From NCBI RefSeq assembly GCF_009793335.1, contig NZ_WING01000001.1, positions 2,604,001-2,668,000 on the forward strand: 64,000 nt of DNA. Reading direction: 5' to 3'. The notes under the pieces were generated by a model. The model was given only the letters and a program-made list of their open reading frames with translations. It was not told the origin of the DNA and ran no database searches. Below, piece after piece: positions 9,579 through 17,805 of this stretch (position 1 is the first letter of the stretch; each line of letters starts with the position of its first letter). The stretch is from Actinomadura sp. J1-007 (lineage in GTDB: Bacteria > Actinomycetota > Actinomycetes > Streptosporangiales > Streptosporangiaceae). The position numbers were made by a program, and so were the translations under genes.

Positions 9579-9977
9579 CGTTCCCCCTTGCTGGCGCGGG
9601 CGACCGGCGCGAAATGCCGATCCGTTGAACGTTCCCGCATGTTGATCCGCCTCGCATATTAACGAGAATCAAAGGAACGGCGATTCTAAGACAGTCAATG
9701 ACATGTCAATGCCGCGTTATATTATCGAACCAGCCATTTGATTGAATCGGCCGACGGCACCCTCAAGGGAGCAATTCAACTGGAACGCCGCGAAGGCCGC
9801 GCGGGGCGGGGATGTGAGCAACATCGGGCCGGCGATGTGGTGGCCGCGTGGATCGGGTGCGGGGTGGCGGCGTGCGCGACGTTCGCCGGGTCCTCCAGCA
9901 CCGACCGGTCAGCAGCTAAGGCAGCCGACGGGCCTGTGACAGCTCACGCGTTGGGCGGGGAGTTCTAGGGTGTTCGG
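9579..9977. other. Intergenic region before the peptidase E gene
   Basis: Contains the AT-rich promoter-like stretch at about 9655-9745 and the palindrome described separately. A short open frame at 9738-9968 has no recognisable features and I do not call it. Confidence 0.45.
9694..9711. promoter_or_regulatory. Palindrome within direct repeats in an AT-rich promoter region
   Basis: TGACATGTCA (9699-9708) is a perfect palindrome nested between two direct copies of GTCAATG (9694-9700 and 9705-9711). It lies in the most AT-rich part of this neighbourhood, upstream of the secreted repeat gene on the minus strand. It looks like an operator, but no regulator can be assigned. Confidence 0.35.
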
Positions 9978-10622
9978 GTGCGTTTGTATCTCTCTTCGTG
10001 GCGGGTCGGCGATCGTCCGGAGCAGTTGTTGGGGCTGTTGGAACGGCCGGCCGGAGCGCGGGTGGCTGTGATCGCCAATGCGGTCGACGGCCTGGGCGAG
10101 GGGGAACGGCGGGTCGCGGTCGAGCGGGAGATCGACGCGCTCGACGGGCTCGGGCTGCGGCCGGTGGAGGTCGATCTGCGGGCGTTCTTCGGCGAGGGGC
10201 CCGGCCGGGTCGGGGAGGCGCTCCGCGAGTTCCCCATGCTCTGGGTACGGGGCGGCAACGTGTTCGTCCTGCGTCACGCTCTGGCGGAGAGCGGCGCCGA
10301 CCGGGCCATCGCGGAGCTGGTGCGGGAGGACGCCGTCGTCTATGCCGGTTACAGCGCCGGCGCCTGCGTGCTGGCGCCGGAGCTGTACGGCCTGGAGCGG
10401 TGCGACGATCCGCGGGCCGTGCACGCCGCGTACGGGGCGGAGGCCCGCTTCGACGGTCTCGCCGTTCTCGACTACGTGGTGGTGCCGCACGTCGACTCGC
10501 CAGGCCATCCCGAGACCGAGGTTCTCGGTGCCGTCGCCGACATTTACCGCTCGCAGGGCGTCGCGCACCGGACGCTGCGCGACGGCCAGGCCATCGTGGT
10601 CAACGGCCCGGCCGTCCGCTGA
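9978..10622 (+). CDS. Peptidase S51 (peptidase E / cyanophycinase-like)
   Basis: Serine peptidase of the class I glutamine amidotransferase fold; family members cleave Asp-X dipeptides or cyanophycin. The nucleophile elbow is YAGYSAGAC (about residues 117-125, Ser in the middle). GGNVFVLRHAL (about 90) and HVDSPGHPE (about 174) match conserved family positions including the catalytic His region. 214 aa, no signal peptide, so cytoplasmic. The GTG start has only a weak upstream purine tract. It is convergent with the regulator gene that follows. Confidence 0.8.
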   Translation: MRLYLSSWRVGDRPEQLLGLLERPAGARVAVIANAVDGLGEGERRVAVEREIDALDGLGLRPVEVDLRAFFGEGPGRVGEALREFPMLWVRGGNVFVLRHALAESGADRAIAELVREDAVVYAGYSAGACVLAPELYGLERCDDPRAVHAAYGAEARFDGLAVLDYVVVPHVDSPGHPETEVLGAVADIYRSQGVAHRTLRDGQAIVVNGPAVR

Positions 10623-10643
10623 CGCGCGCGGCGAACGAGGCGT

Positions 10644-11396
10644 CTATCCGCGGTCCGCATCCGGTTCGGCGCTGCCATTTGGGGGCGCGGGGTTGGTGAA
10701 GAGGATCTCGCGGGCCTGCTCCGCGGCGCGGACGAGGCTTTCGGTGACGAAGTCCATGTAGCGGGCGACGCTCTCCAGGCGGGTGGCGGCGGGGGAGCCG
10801 GGGCCGAGGACGCTGACGCCTTCCCGTGCGGCCTCGACGAGCTGTTCGTTGTCCCGGGCGCTGCGGATGATCGACTGGTACCAGAGCGCGTCGTCCACGA
10901 CGTAGCGTTCGCGGCGGCCTTCGGCGCTCTCCCGGCGGACGAGTTCGAGATCCGCCAGGGACGTCGTCGCCTTGGAGATGGACGCCGGGCTGACCTGGAG
11001 GCGCTGGACGAGCTCGGACGCGGTGAGGCTTCCGGAGTCGGTGGTGTAGAGGCAGGCCAGCACCCGGGACATCATCTTGGGCAGGCCAGAGCTCATGAAG
11101 ACGGTCGTGAGGTTCTCCTCGTACTCGAGGACGGCCTCGGGGTCGCGCCCGTCGAGCTGCGGCGCGGCCTGCGAGCCCCGCGGCGCGGCCTGCCGGCGCC
11201 GGTGGGTGCGGCGTTCGGTGGCGCGGTGGGCCAGGTCGGCGCGGTAGGCGGTGGGACCGCCGTTGCGCATCACCTCGCGCGTGACGGTCGAGGTCGGGCG
11301 GTCGAGGCGCCGGGCGATCTCGGCGTACGCGAGGCCGTCGGCCAGTCCCGTGGCGATCTGCTGGCGTTCCTGCTGGGTGAGCCTGCCTCCCGGCAT
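10644..11396 (-). CDS. GbsR/MarR-type regulator with N-terminal HTH
   Basis: 250 aa. N-terminal region (residues 5-65) resembles the IS30-type helix-turn-helix (LTQQERQQIATGLADG, then YAEIARRL). A central winged-helix domain (about 100-175) has the GbsR/MarR pattern LTASELVQRLQVSPASISKATTSL. The ATG at 11396 is chosen because AAGGGGG precedes it; the frame remains open upstream. It is divergent from the DUF4097/ABC operon and the shared region has inverted repeats. It is therefore likely the repressor of that operon and of itself. Confidence 0.82.
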   Translation of the reverse strand: MPGGRLTQQERQQIATGLADGLAYAEIARRLDRPTSTVTREVMRNGGPTAYRADLAHRATERRTHRRRQAAPRGSQAAPQLDGRDPEAVLEYEENLTTVFMSSGLPKMMSRVLACLYTTDSGSLTASELVQRLQVSPASISKATTSLADLELVRRESAEGRRERYVVDDALWYQSIIRSARDNEQLVEAAREGVSVLGPGSPAATRLESVARYMDFVTESLVRAAEQAREILFTNPAPPNGSAEPDADRG

Positions 11397-11478
11397 CACG
11401 GCCCCCTTCGTCCCCACGGTGCCCCATGGCGCCGCTCGGTGTGCTCTGACGCCCCCACCATAGCGTTCACCATCAGCA

Positions 11479-11532
11479 CATTGCAACGATCGTCGATCTG
11501 CTCGTTGCGTTAAACGGCAGGCCGTTGCAATG
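11479..11532. promoter_or_regulatory. Inverted repeat, candidate operator of the divergent regulator
   Basis: CATTGCAACG (11479-11488) and its exact reverse complement CGTTGCAATG (11523-11532) are separated by 34 bases, with a further half-site CGTTGC near 11503. They lie between the regulator start (11396) and the DUF4097 gene (11671). Placement suggests cooperative or looping binding by the GbsR/MarR-type protein. Confidence 0.5.
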
Positions 11533-11591
11533 ATTTCGAGGCTATGAGCTGCGTAAACGCATGTCGGACGCAAAGGTGTTGTTGTACAGAT

Positions 11592-11616
11592 CTGGAAAGC
11601 AACGTAGCGTTTCCAG
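11592..11616. promoter_or_regulatory. Second inverted repeat upstream of the ABC operon
   Basis: CTGGAAA (11592-11598) and TTTCCAG (11610-11616) flank an 11-base centre that again contains GCAACG. It sits about 55 bases before the DUF4097 start codon, a usual position for an operator overlapping the promoter or leader. Confidence 0.4.
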
Positions 11617-11670
11617 TGTTCGAAACAACGAGCCGCACGGTGACGGGCGGCAAGAAGCGAGGAGAGCACG

Positions 11671-12336
11671 ATGCACAAGTACGACACCCCCGCCCCGATC
11701 TCCGCCGTCGTGAACATCCCGGCCGGACGCGTCCAGGTGATCGCCGCCGACCGGGCCGACACCGCGGTCGAGATCCTGCCCGCGAACGCCTCGAAGGGCC
11801 GCGACGTGAAGGCGGCGGAGCGGGCCACGGTCGAGTACGCCGACGGCGTCCTGCGGATCGGGACCGCGGCGGGCAAGAGCCAGGCCCTCGGCCCGTCGGG
11901 GTCCGTCGAGGTGACCGTCCAGCTGCCGGCCGGCTCCCGGGTCGAGGCCAAGGCCGCCAGCGCCGAGTTCCGCGCCGTCGGACGGCTCGGCGACGTCGCC
12001 TTCGAGGGCGCGTACCGCCAGATCAAGCTGGACGAGGCCGCGGGCGTCAAGCTCATCGCGATCGACGGCGACGTCGAGGTCGGCCGGCTCACCGGTCCCG
12101 CGGAGATCAGCACGCCGCGGGGCGACATCCGGATCGCCGAGGCCGTGCGCGGCACGGTCGTGCTCCGCACCCAGTCCGGCGACATCTCGGTCGGCGCGGC
12201 CGCGGGCGTCTCGGCCTCCCTGGACGCCGGCACCGGCTACGGCCGCGTCAGCAGCTCCCTCAAGAACGACGGCACCGCCGAGCTCGACATCCGCGCCACC
12301 ACCTCCCACGGCGACATCACCGCCCGCAGCCTCTGA
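11671..12336 (+). CDS. DUF4097 family beta-strand-repeat protein
   Basis: 221 aa, no signal peptide. Repeating short beta-strand motifs such as GDVAFEG, GDVEVGRL, GDIRIAEA, GDISVGAA and GDITARS give the regular beta-solenoid expected of DUF4097 proteins. The role in this family is not established; such genes often accompany ABC exporters. The start codon follows GAGGAG. The next gene starts 26 bases downstream, so it is the first gene of a three-gene operon with the ABC ATPase and permease. Confidence 0.85.
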   Translation: MHKYDTPAPISAVVNIPAGRVQVIAADRADTAVEILPANASKGRDVKAAERATVEYADGVLRIGTAAGKSQALGPSGSVEVTVQLPAGSRVEAKAASAEFRAVGRLGDVAFEGAYRQIKLDEAAGVKLIAIDGDVEVGRLTGPAEISTPRGDIRIAEAVRGTVVLRTQSGDISVGAAAGVSASLDAGTGYGRVSSSLKNDGTAELDIRATTSHGDITARSL

Positions 12337-12362
12337 CCCGCCCCCCTCCGAGGAGCAGCACC

Positions 12363-13322
12363 ATGACGAACCTGGCCATCGCGGCGAACGGGCTGCGCAA
12401 GTCCTACCCTGACAAGAAGGGCGACAAGGTCGTGCTCGACGGCATCGACCTGGCCGTCCCGCAGGGCACCGTCTTCTCCCTGCTCGGCCCGAACGGCGCC
12501 GGCAAGACCACCACCGTCCAGATCCTGTCCACCCTGATCCCGGCCGACGGCGGCACCGTCGAGGTCGCGGGCCACGACCTGGCCCGCAAGCCGGACGACG
12601 TGCGCGGCGCGATCGGCGTCACCGGCCAGTACTCGGCCGTCGACAAGCTGCTCACCGGCGAGGAGAACCTGCTCCTCATGGCCGACCTGCACCACCTGTC
12701 CCGCAGGGACGGCAGGCGCAAGGCCGCCGAGCTGCTGGAGCGGTTCGACCTGGTCGACGCCGGGGGCAAGACCGCCGGCACCTACTCGGGCGGCATGCAG
12801 CGCCGGCTCGACCTGGCGATGACCCTGGTCGGCGACCCGCGGCTGATCTTCCTGGACGAGCCCACCACCGGGCTCGACCCGCGCAGCCGCCGCTCCATGT
12901 GGCAGATCGTCCGCGAGCTCGTCGCCGGCGGCGTCACGATCTTCCTCACCACCCAGTACCTGGAGGAGGCCGACGAGCTCGCCGACCGCATCGCCCTCCT
13001 GGACCACGGACGGCTGATCGCCGAGGGCACCGCCGACGAGCTCAAGCGGCTGATCCCCGGCGGCCACGTGTCGCTGCGGTTCACGGCCGACGACGCGCTC
13101 AAGGACGCGCTCACCGCGCTCGGCGAGGGCTTCCTGGACCCGTCCGACGACGACCGGCTCACGCTCCAGGTCCCCTCCGACGGCGGTGTCGCGTCGCTGC
13201 GCGAGCTGCTCGCCCGGCTGGACGCGGCGGGCGTCGAGCCCGCCCACCTCAGCGTCCACACCCCCGACCTCGACGACGTGTTCCTCACCCTCACCGGCCA
13301 GAAGCAGGAGACCCCCCGATGA
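12363..13322 (+). CDS. ABC transporter ATP-binding protein (DrrA-like)
   Basis: 319 aa nucleotide-binding subunit of a drug-type exporter. Walker A GPNGAGKTT is at about residues 42-50, the signature YSGGMQRR at about 141-148, Walker B LIFLDEPTTGLDP at about 161-173, and the H-loop region is FLTTQYLEEADELA. The C-terminal 80 residues resemble the DrrA extension. RBS GAGGAG precedes the ATG. It overlaps the permease start (ATGA), implying translational coupling and a stoichiometric complex. Confidence 0.94.
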   Translation: MTNLAIAANGLRKSYPDKKGDKVVLDGIDLAVPQGTVFSLLGPNGAGKTTTVQILSTLIPADGGTVEVAGHDLARKPDDVRGAIGVTGQYSAVDKLLTGEENLLLMADLHHLSRRDGRRKAAELLERFDLVDAGGKTAGTYSGGMQRRLDLAMTLVGDPRLIFLDEPTTGLDPRSRRSMWQIVRELVAGGVTIFLTTQYLEEADELADRIALLDHGRLIAEGTADELKRLIPGGHVSLRFTADDALKDALTALGEGFLDPSDDDRLTLQVPSDGGVASLRELLARLDAAGVEPAHLSVHTPDLDDVFLTLTGQKQETPR

Positions 13323-14092
13323 GCACCCTCACCCTCGCCGCGCGCGACTCGTCCACCATGGTCCGCCGCCAGCTCAAGCGTTTGATCCGCTACCCGTCCA
13401 TGACCATCCAGCTCGTCGCCACCCCCGTGATCCTCCTGGTGGTGTTCGTGTACGTGCTCGGCGGCACCCTCGGCAGCGGCCTCGGCGGCGGCCGGGACGC
13501 CTACGTCAACTACGTCGTGCCGGGCATCCTGCTCATGGCCGTGGCGACCGCCGCGACCGGGACGGCGGTCATGGTCGCCACGGACATGACCGAAGGCATC
13601 ATCGCCCGCTTCCGCACCATGCGGATCTCCCGGGCCTCGGTCCTGACCGGCCACGTCGTCGGCGCCGTCATCCAGCAGCTCCTCGGCATGGCCGTCCTGG
13701 TCGGCGTCGCCCTGGCGATGGGCTTCAGCCCGAACGCCTCCGCCGTCGAATGGCTCGCCGCGGTCGGCCTGCTCACGCTGTTCGCCGTGGCCATCACCTG
13801 GCTGGCGGTCGCCCTCGGCCTGAAGGCCCAGACCCCCGAGTCCGCCAGCAACGCCCCCATGCCGCTGATCCTGCTCCCGTTCCTCGGCAGCGGCTTCGCC
13901 CCCACCGACTCCATGCCGGCGGCCCTGCGCTGGTTCGCCGAGAACCAGCCCTTCACCCCGATCATGGAGACCGTCCGCGGCCTGCTCTTCGGCACCCCGA
14001 TCGGCAACAACGGCGCCATCGCCACCGCCTGGTGCGTCGCGATCGCCCTGCTCTCCTACATCTGGGCCAAGAAGACCTTCAACAAGGCCTGA
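13319..14092 (+). CDS. ABC transporter permease (DrrB/ABC-2 type)
   Basis: 257 aa with six hydrophobic segments in the usual ABC-2 arrangement and a cytoplasmic N-terminal stretch rich in Arg/Lys. Its fellow gene encodes the ATPase. The conserved region before the C-terminal helices, around ENQPFTPIMETVRGLL, matches DrrB-type exporters. The substrate is unknown; hydrophobic drugs or lipids are typical. The operon ends at a strong terminator immediately downstream. Confidence 0.92.
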   Translation: MSTLTLAARDSSTMVRRQLKRLIRYPSMTIQLVATPVILLVVFVYVLGGTLGSGLGGGRDAYVNYVVPGILLMAVATAATGTAVMVATDMTEGIIARFRTMRISRASVLTGHVVGAVIQQLLGMAVLVGVALAMGFSPNASAVEWLAAVGLLTLFAVAITWLAVALGLKAQTPESASNAPMPLILLPFLGSGFAPTDSMPAALRWFAENQPFTPIMETVRGLLFGTPIGNNGAIATAWCVAIALLSYIWAKKTFNKA

Positions 14093-14109
14093 GCGTGAAC
14101 GGGCCGAAC

Positions 14110-14141
14110 AGGGCCGTCAGACCACCCGGTCTGACGGCCCT
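14110..14141 (+). terminator. Rho-independent terminator of the ABC operon
   Basis: Perfect 14-bp stem (14110-14123 with 14128-14141) around the loop ACCC, followed by GAGCCTTTTCC. It lies 17 bases after the permease stop, and also between convergent transcription units. Confidence 0.9.
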
Positions 14142-14206
14142 GAGCCTTTTCCGGCTGCCGCACGTTCACTTCCCCCGGTGCGGGCCCGGTGCGGGCCCGC
14201 ACCGGT

Positions 14207-15073
14207 CTATCGGGCGAGTTCGGCGGGCTCGTCCAGCCGGGTCAGCTTCCGGGGGTTCGCCACCGCGTGGATCCGGGTGACCCGGCCGTCCTCGACGACC
14301 AGGCTCACCGCGGCGAGCCGGCCGTCGGCCTCGATCCGGCCCGCGGGCGCGCCGTTGAGCCACACGGCCGACACCGTACGGTCCGGTCGCGCGAGCAGCG
14401 CCGCGACGAGCTCGGCCCCGCGGACCGGTTCCCGGGCGGCCGAGGCGAGCCCGCCGCCGTCGGCGATCAGGACCACGTCCGGCGCGAGGACCTCCAGCAG
14501 CTCCTGCAACCGCCCCGTTCGCAGCGCGGACAGGAACCGTTCCACCACGGCCTCCTGCTCCGAACGGCTCACCCGCACCCGGGGCCGCCGCGCCGCCACA
14601 TGCCCGCGCGCCCGCCGCGCGATCTGCCGCACCGTGGCCGCGGGCTTCCCGACGGCCTCGCCGATCTCGCCGTACGGCAGCTCGAAGACCTCGCGGAGCA
14701 CGAACACCGCCCGCTCCACCGGCCCGAGGGTTTCGAGGACGGTGAGCATCGCGATCGAGACGCTGTCGGCGAGTTCGACGTCGTCGGCGATGTCGGGGCT
14801 GGTGAGCAGCGGTTCCGGCAGCCATTCGCCGACGTAGTCCTCGCGGCGGCGCGACAGCGCGCGCATGCGGTTGAGCGACTGCCGGGTGACGACCCGCACG
14901 AGGTACGCCCGCGGATCGCCGACCCGCGCATGGTCGACGCCGGCCCACCGCAGCCAGGACTCCTGGAGCACGTCCTCCGCGTCGGCCGCCGACCCGAGCA
15001 TCTCGTACGCGACGGTGAACAGCAGGCCGCGATGGGTGACGAACGGGTCCTCGGCCATCCGCTCCTCGTTCAT
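14207..15073 (-). CDS. ECF41-family RNA polymerase sigma factor (SigJ-like)
   Basis: 288 aa. Sigma-70 region 2 (about residues 10-75, including AEDVLQESWLRW) and region 4 (about 105-160, including LPYGEIGEAVGK) are followed by a SnoaL-like C-terminal domain of about 110 residues. The linker contains WLPEPLL, and near the end sits NPRKL, close to the NPDKL motif of ECF41 proteins, where the C-terminal extension acts as a built-in modulator instead of an anti-sigma factor. Its ATG overlaps the end of the upstream decarboxylase gene, the family's conserved partner. Confidence 0.9.
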   Translation of the reverse strand: MNEERMAEDPFVTHRGLLFTVAYEMLGSAADAEDVLQESWLRWAGVDHARVGDPRAYLVRVVTRQSLNRMRALSRRREDYVGEWLPEPLLTSPDIADDVELADSVSIAMLTVLETLGPVERAVFVLREVFELPYGEIGEAVGKPAATVRQIARRARGHVAARRPRVRVSRSEQEAVVERFLSALRTGRLQELLEVLAPDVVLIADGGGLASAAREPVRGAELVAALLARPDRTVSAVWLNGAPAGRIEADGRLAAVSLVVEDGRVTRIHAVANPRKLTRLDEPAELAR

Positions 15074-15648
15074 GCCGTCGATGCCGCCCCGGCCTTCCCG
15101 GGACGCCCGGCCAGCGGGATCTCGCACGCGTCGGAGAAGCCCTGCGAGCTGACCCCGTTCGCCACGTTGGCCCTGGTCGCCAGGTTGACGTAGGCGACGA
15201 ACGCGGTGAGCTCGACCATCGCCGCCGGGCCGAGCCGCTCCAGCAGGCCCGCGTACTGCTCGTCGGTGACGGTCGGCGGCGTGGCCGTCATGGCCTCGGC
15301 GTACTCCAGCACGTCCCGCTCCAGCGGAGTGAAGACCTCTGCCTCGCGCCAGCGCGGCACCTGGCTCGCCTTGGTCAGGTCCAGGTTCTCGTTCCCCGCC
15401 TGGAAGTAGCCGACGTCCAGGCACCAGCCGCACCCGACCTGCGCCGCGACGGCCATGTGCGCGAACGACTTCAGGTTCGCGTCGACCGCGTTCCACGCGC
15501 CCGTTCTGGCGCCGAACTCCAGGTTGTCCTGCGTGACCCGCGGGCTGTGCCACAGCACCTCGACGTTCTCCGGCACGGCCCCGAGCTGCTTGATCATTTT
15601 CTCCTTGAGCTCCGCCGGGAGCTCGGCCTTCGGAAGGCGTAGCGCCAT
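15070..15648 (-). CDS. Carboxymuconolactone decarboxylase / AhpD-like protein
   Basis: 192 aa of the AhpD-like fold. CGWC (about residues 72-75) is the redox CxxC; it is followed by LDVGYF, where AhpD proper has a His, so peroxidase relay activity is uncertain. The ATG at 15648 is selected for GGAGG six bases upstream; the frame stays open further back. It shares an operon with the ECF41 sigma factor (4-base overlap), and such decarboxylase genes are known ECF41 regulon members. Confidence 0.88.
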   Translation of the reverse strand: MALRLPKAELPAELKEKMIKQLGAVPENVEVLWHSPRVTQDNLEFGARTGAWNAVDANLKSFAHMAVAAQVGCGWCLDVGYFQAGNENLDLTKASQVPRWREAEVFTPLERDVLEYAEAMTATPPTVTDEQYAGLLERLGPAAMVELTAFVAYVNLATRANVANGVSSQGFSDACEIPLAGRPGKAGAASTA

Positions 15649-15979
15649 GATGTCCTCCACGTAGGTGTGCCGACTTCGGCATGAAGACACCGCCCCTCCC
15701 CCGAACGTGACACGCGCCGCGCCCGCGCCAGCACGCGGCGGGCCGGGCCATGGCGCTCGGCGTGCGGTGGCGTCTCGGCAGGGCGCGGGGCCGCCGGACG
15801 CCATCGCGCTCGGCTCCGCATCCGGCTCCGCGTCGCCTGTCAGATCGGGCGTTCGCCTGTACGGGAGCGTTCGGCGAACAGGCTGACAACGCCGATCTTC
15901 TTGTGGACGCGTGGGCGATCCGTGACGTTGGACTCCGCGGCCGGCTCCGCTCCCCCAGCGTCCGCAACCAGGAGTAACG

Positions 15980-16843
15980 ATGAGACTATCCGCACGCGCC
16001 ACCGCCTTCCTGGCGGCCGCCCTCCTCACCACCCTGACCGCGGCGTCCGGGACGCCCGCGGCACAGGCGGTCGGCGGCGACGCCGCGCCCGGCCCCAAGG
16101 CCCTCCCCGCCGTCGACATGGAAGCCACCGTGAAGGCGGCCCAGATCGACCCGCGGCGGGACGACGACACCCTGACCCCCGGCGCCAAGGCCAGCGTGCT
16201 GCTGGTCGAGCAGGCGCTGCGCGACGGGCACCTGCTCGACGCGAAGTGGGTGGACGGCTATTTCGGCACCACCACCGTCGCGGCCTTCGCCGAGTACCAG
16301 AGGTCGCTCGGCTACACCGGCCTCGCCGCCAACGGCCTGCCGGGCAAGACGTCGCTCACCAAGCTCGGAGCCGGCCGCTTCACGGTCGCCCGCGTCATCG
16401 AACCGGGCGCCCGCGTGGCCACCGGCGACTTCGTCATCAACACCCGTACCCGCAGCATGCTGGCCGAGGCGAAGCGGCTGCTCGGCCGCGACCTCGTGCT
16501 GGAGCAGGGCTCGTACAACCCCGGCGGGGACCCCACGTCCGCGGGCACCCACGACGGCGGCGGCGTCGTCGACATCTCGGTGCAGGGGATGGACGCCGCC
16601 ACCCGTACCGCGGTCGCCCGCGCGCTGCGCCGCGTCGGCTTCGCGGCCTGGGTGCGCAGCCCCGACCAGGGCGACTGGCCGTGGCACGTCCACGCCGCCG
16701 CCATCAGCGACACCGATCTGTCCCCCAGCGCCCAGCACCAGATCGGCGACTACTACCTGGGCCTGAACGGGCTCGCCGACCGCGGTCCGGACGACGGGCC
16801 GCACGTGACCATCCGCACCTGGGAGGAGTACCGGCTCCGCTGA
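15980..16843 (+). CDS. Secreted peptidoglycan-binding, M15-like peptidase
   Basis: 287 aa. Signal peptide to about AQA (residues 1-30), then a peptidoglycan-binding helical domain (about 60-115; LLDAKWVDGYFGTTTVAAFAEYQ), then a D,D-peptidase M15-like domain with GTHDGGGVVDI and WPWHVHA as likely zinc ligands. Acts outside the cell on peptidoglycan peptides. RBS AGGAG precedes the start. It is followed by two secreted wall-active genes in the same orientation with short gaps. Confidence 0.82.
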   Translation: MRLSARATAFLAAALLTTLTAASGTPAAQAVGGDAAPGPKALPAVDMEATVKAAQIDPRRDDDTLTPGAKASVLLVEQALRDGHLLDAKWVDGYFGTTTVAAFAEYQRSLGYTGLAANGLPGKTSLTKLGAGRFTVARVIEPGARVATGDFVINTRTRSMLAEAKRLLGRDLVLEQGSYNPGGDPTSAGTHDGGGVVDISVQGMDAATRTAVARALRRVGFAAWVRSPDQGDWPWHVHAAAISDTDLSPSAQHQIGDYYLGLNGLADRGPDDGPHVTIRTWEEYRLR

Positions 16844-16884
16844 CTCATCGACCCCCCGGCTCCGCAGAACAGAAGGAGAACAGC

Positions 16885-17772
16885 ATGAGCAAGCTCACCA
16901 GGACCCTCACCGCGATGACCGCCGCAGTGGCGTTCGGCGGGGCGGCGGCCGCCATGGCGTCGCCCGCCTCGGCGGCGGGCCGCGACGGCGTGTGCGACAA
17001 CGGCGAGTTCTGCTACTACTTCAACAGCAACAACGAGGGCTCGATCTCCGACTTCACCGGTTCGCTCGGCGACTACGGCACCGAACAGCCCTCCTGCTAC
17101 GACTTCAAGGGCGCGGGCAACGGCCAGGGCCAGTGCATCAAGAACGCCGCCGCGTCGGTCTGGAACCGCAGCTCCCAGACCGTCCGCGTCTACTTCAACA
17201 GCAACTACGGCGGAACGCACCAGGACTTCGCCCCGGGCGCCAAGGGCAACCTCAACTCCAGCCTGAAGAACCAGAACGCCTCGCACGAGTTCAACCCGTC
17301 GTCGCGCACGAACATGTCGTACGGGCTGTACGCGCTGAGCGGCGGTTCCATCACCTGCGGCTTCGACGGCTACACCACCACGCCCGGCCGGCACGAGGGC
17401 ATCGACATCGCCCGCGGCATCGGCTCGGACGTCCACGCCCTGGTCAGCGGCGAGGTCATCTACATCGCGCGCGGGGCCAACGGCAGCGGCGGCCTCTCCA
17501 CGATCTCCGTCTACAACGCCTCGCTGAACAAGACCGTGATCTACCTGCACTCCGCGCCGCGGTCCTCCCTGGCCGTCGGCCAGCAGATCGGCCGCGACCA
17601 GGTCATCGCCGACGAGGCGTGGCGCGGGATCTCGTCCAGCTCGGGCGCGCACACCCACGTCGAGATGCGCCTCGGACGGCAGACGCACGCGGCCAAGAGC
17701 GTCAACGACCCGACCCTGGACAACCCGAACCCGACCTCGTTCTGGAACTCCCAGGGCTACAACGTCCGATAG
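16885..17772 (+). CDS. Secreted I36-domain / M23 endopeptidase
   Basis: 295 aa. Signal peptide (about 1-32), then a peptidase inhibitor I36-like domain of about 105 residues with Cys pairs (CDNGEFCYYF, later GQCIKNAA), then an M23 (LytM) metallopeptidase domain with RHEGIDIA and HTHVEMR supplying zinc ligands. Probably cleaves peptidoglycan cross-bridges; the I36 part may bind or restrain it. The I36 domain is nearly identical to that of the next gene, down to the DNA, which points to recent duplication. Confidence 0.85.
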   Translation: MSKLTRTLTAMTAAVAFGGAAAAMASPASAAGRDGVCDNGEFCYYFNSNNEGSISDFTGSLGDYGTEQPSCYDFKGAGNGQGQCIKNAAASVWNRSSQTVRVYFNSNYGGTHQDFAPGAKGNLNSSLKNQNASHEFNPSSRTNMSYGLYALSGGSITCGFDGYTTTPGRHEGIDIARGIGSDVHALVSGEVIYIARGANGSGGLSTISVYNASLNKTVIYLHSAPRSSLAVGQQIGRDQVIADEAWRGISSSSGAHTHVEMRLGRQTHAAKSVNDPTLDNPNPTSFWNSQGYNVR

Positions 17773-17805
17773 CGCGCGGCGGCCTCACGGAAGAGGGAGA
17801 CAACT

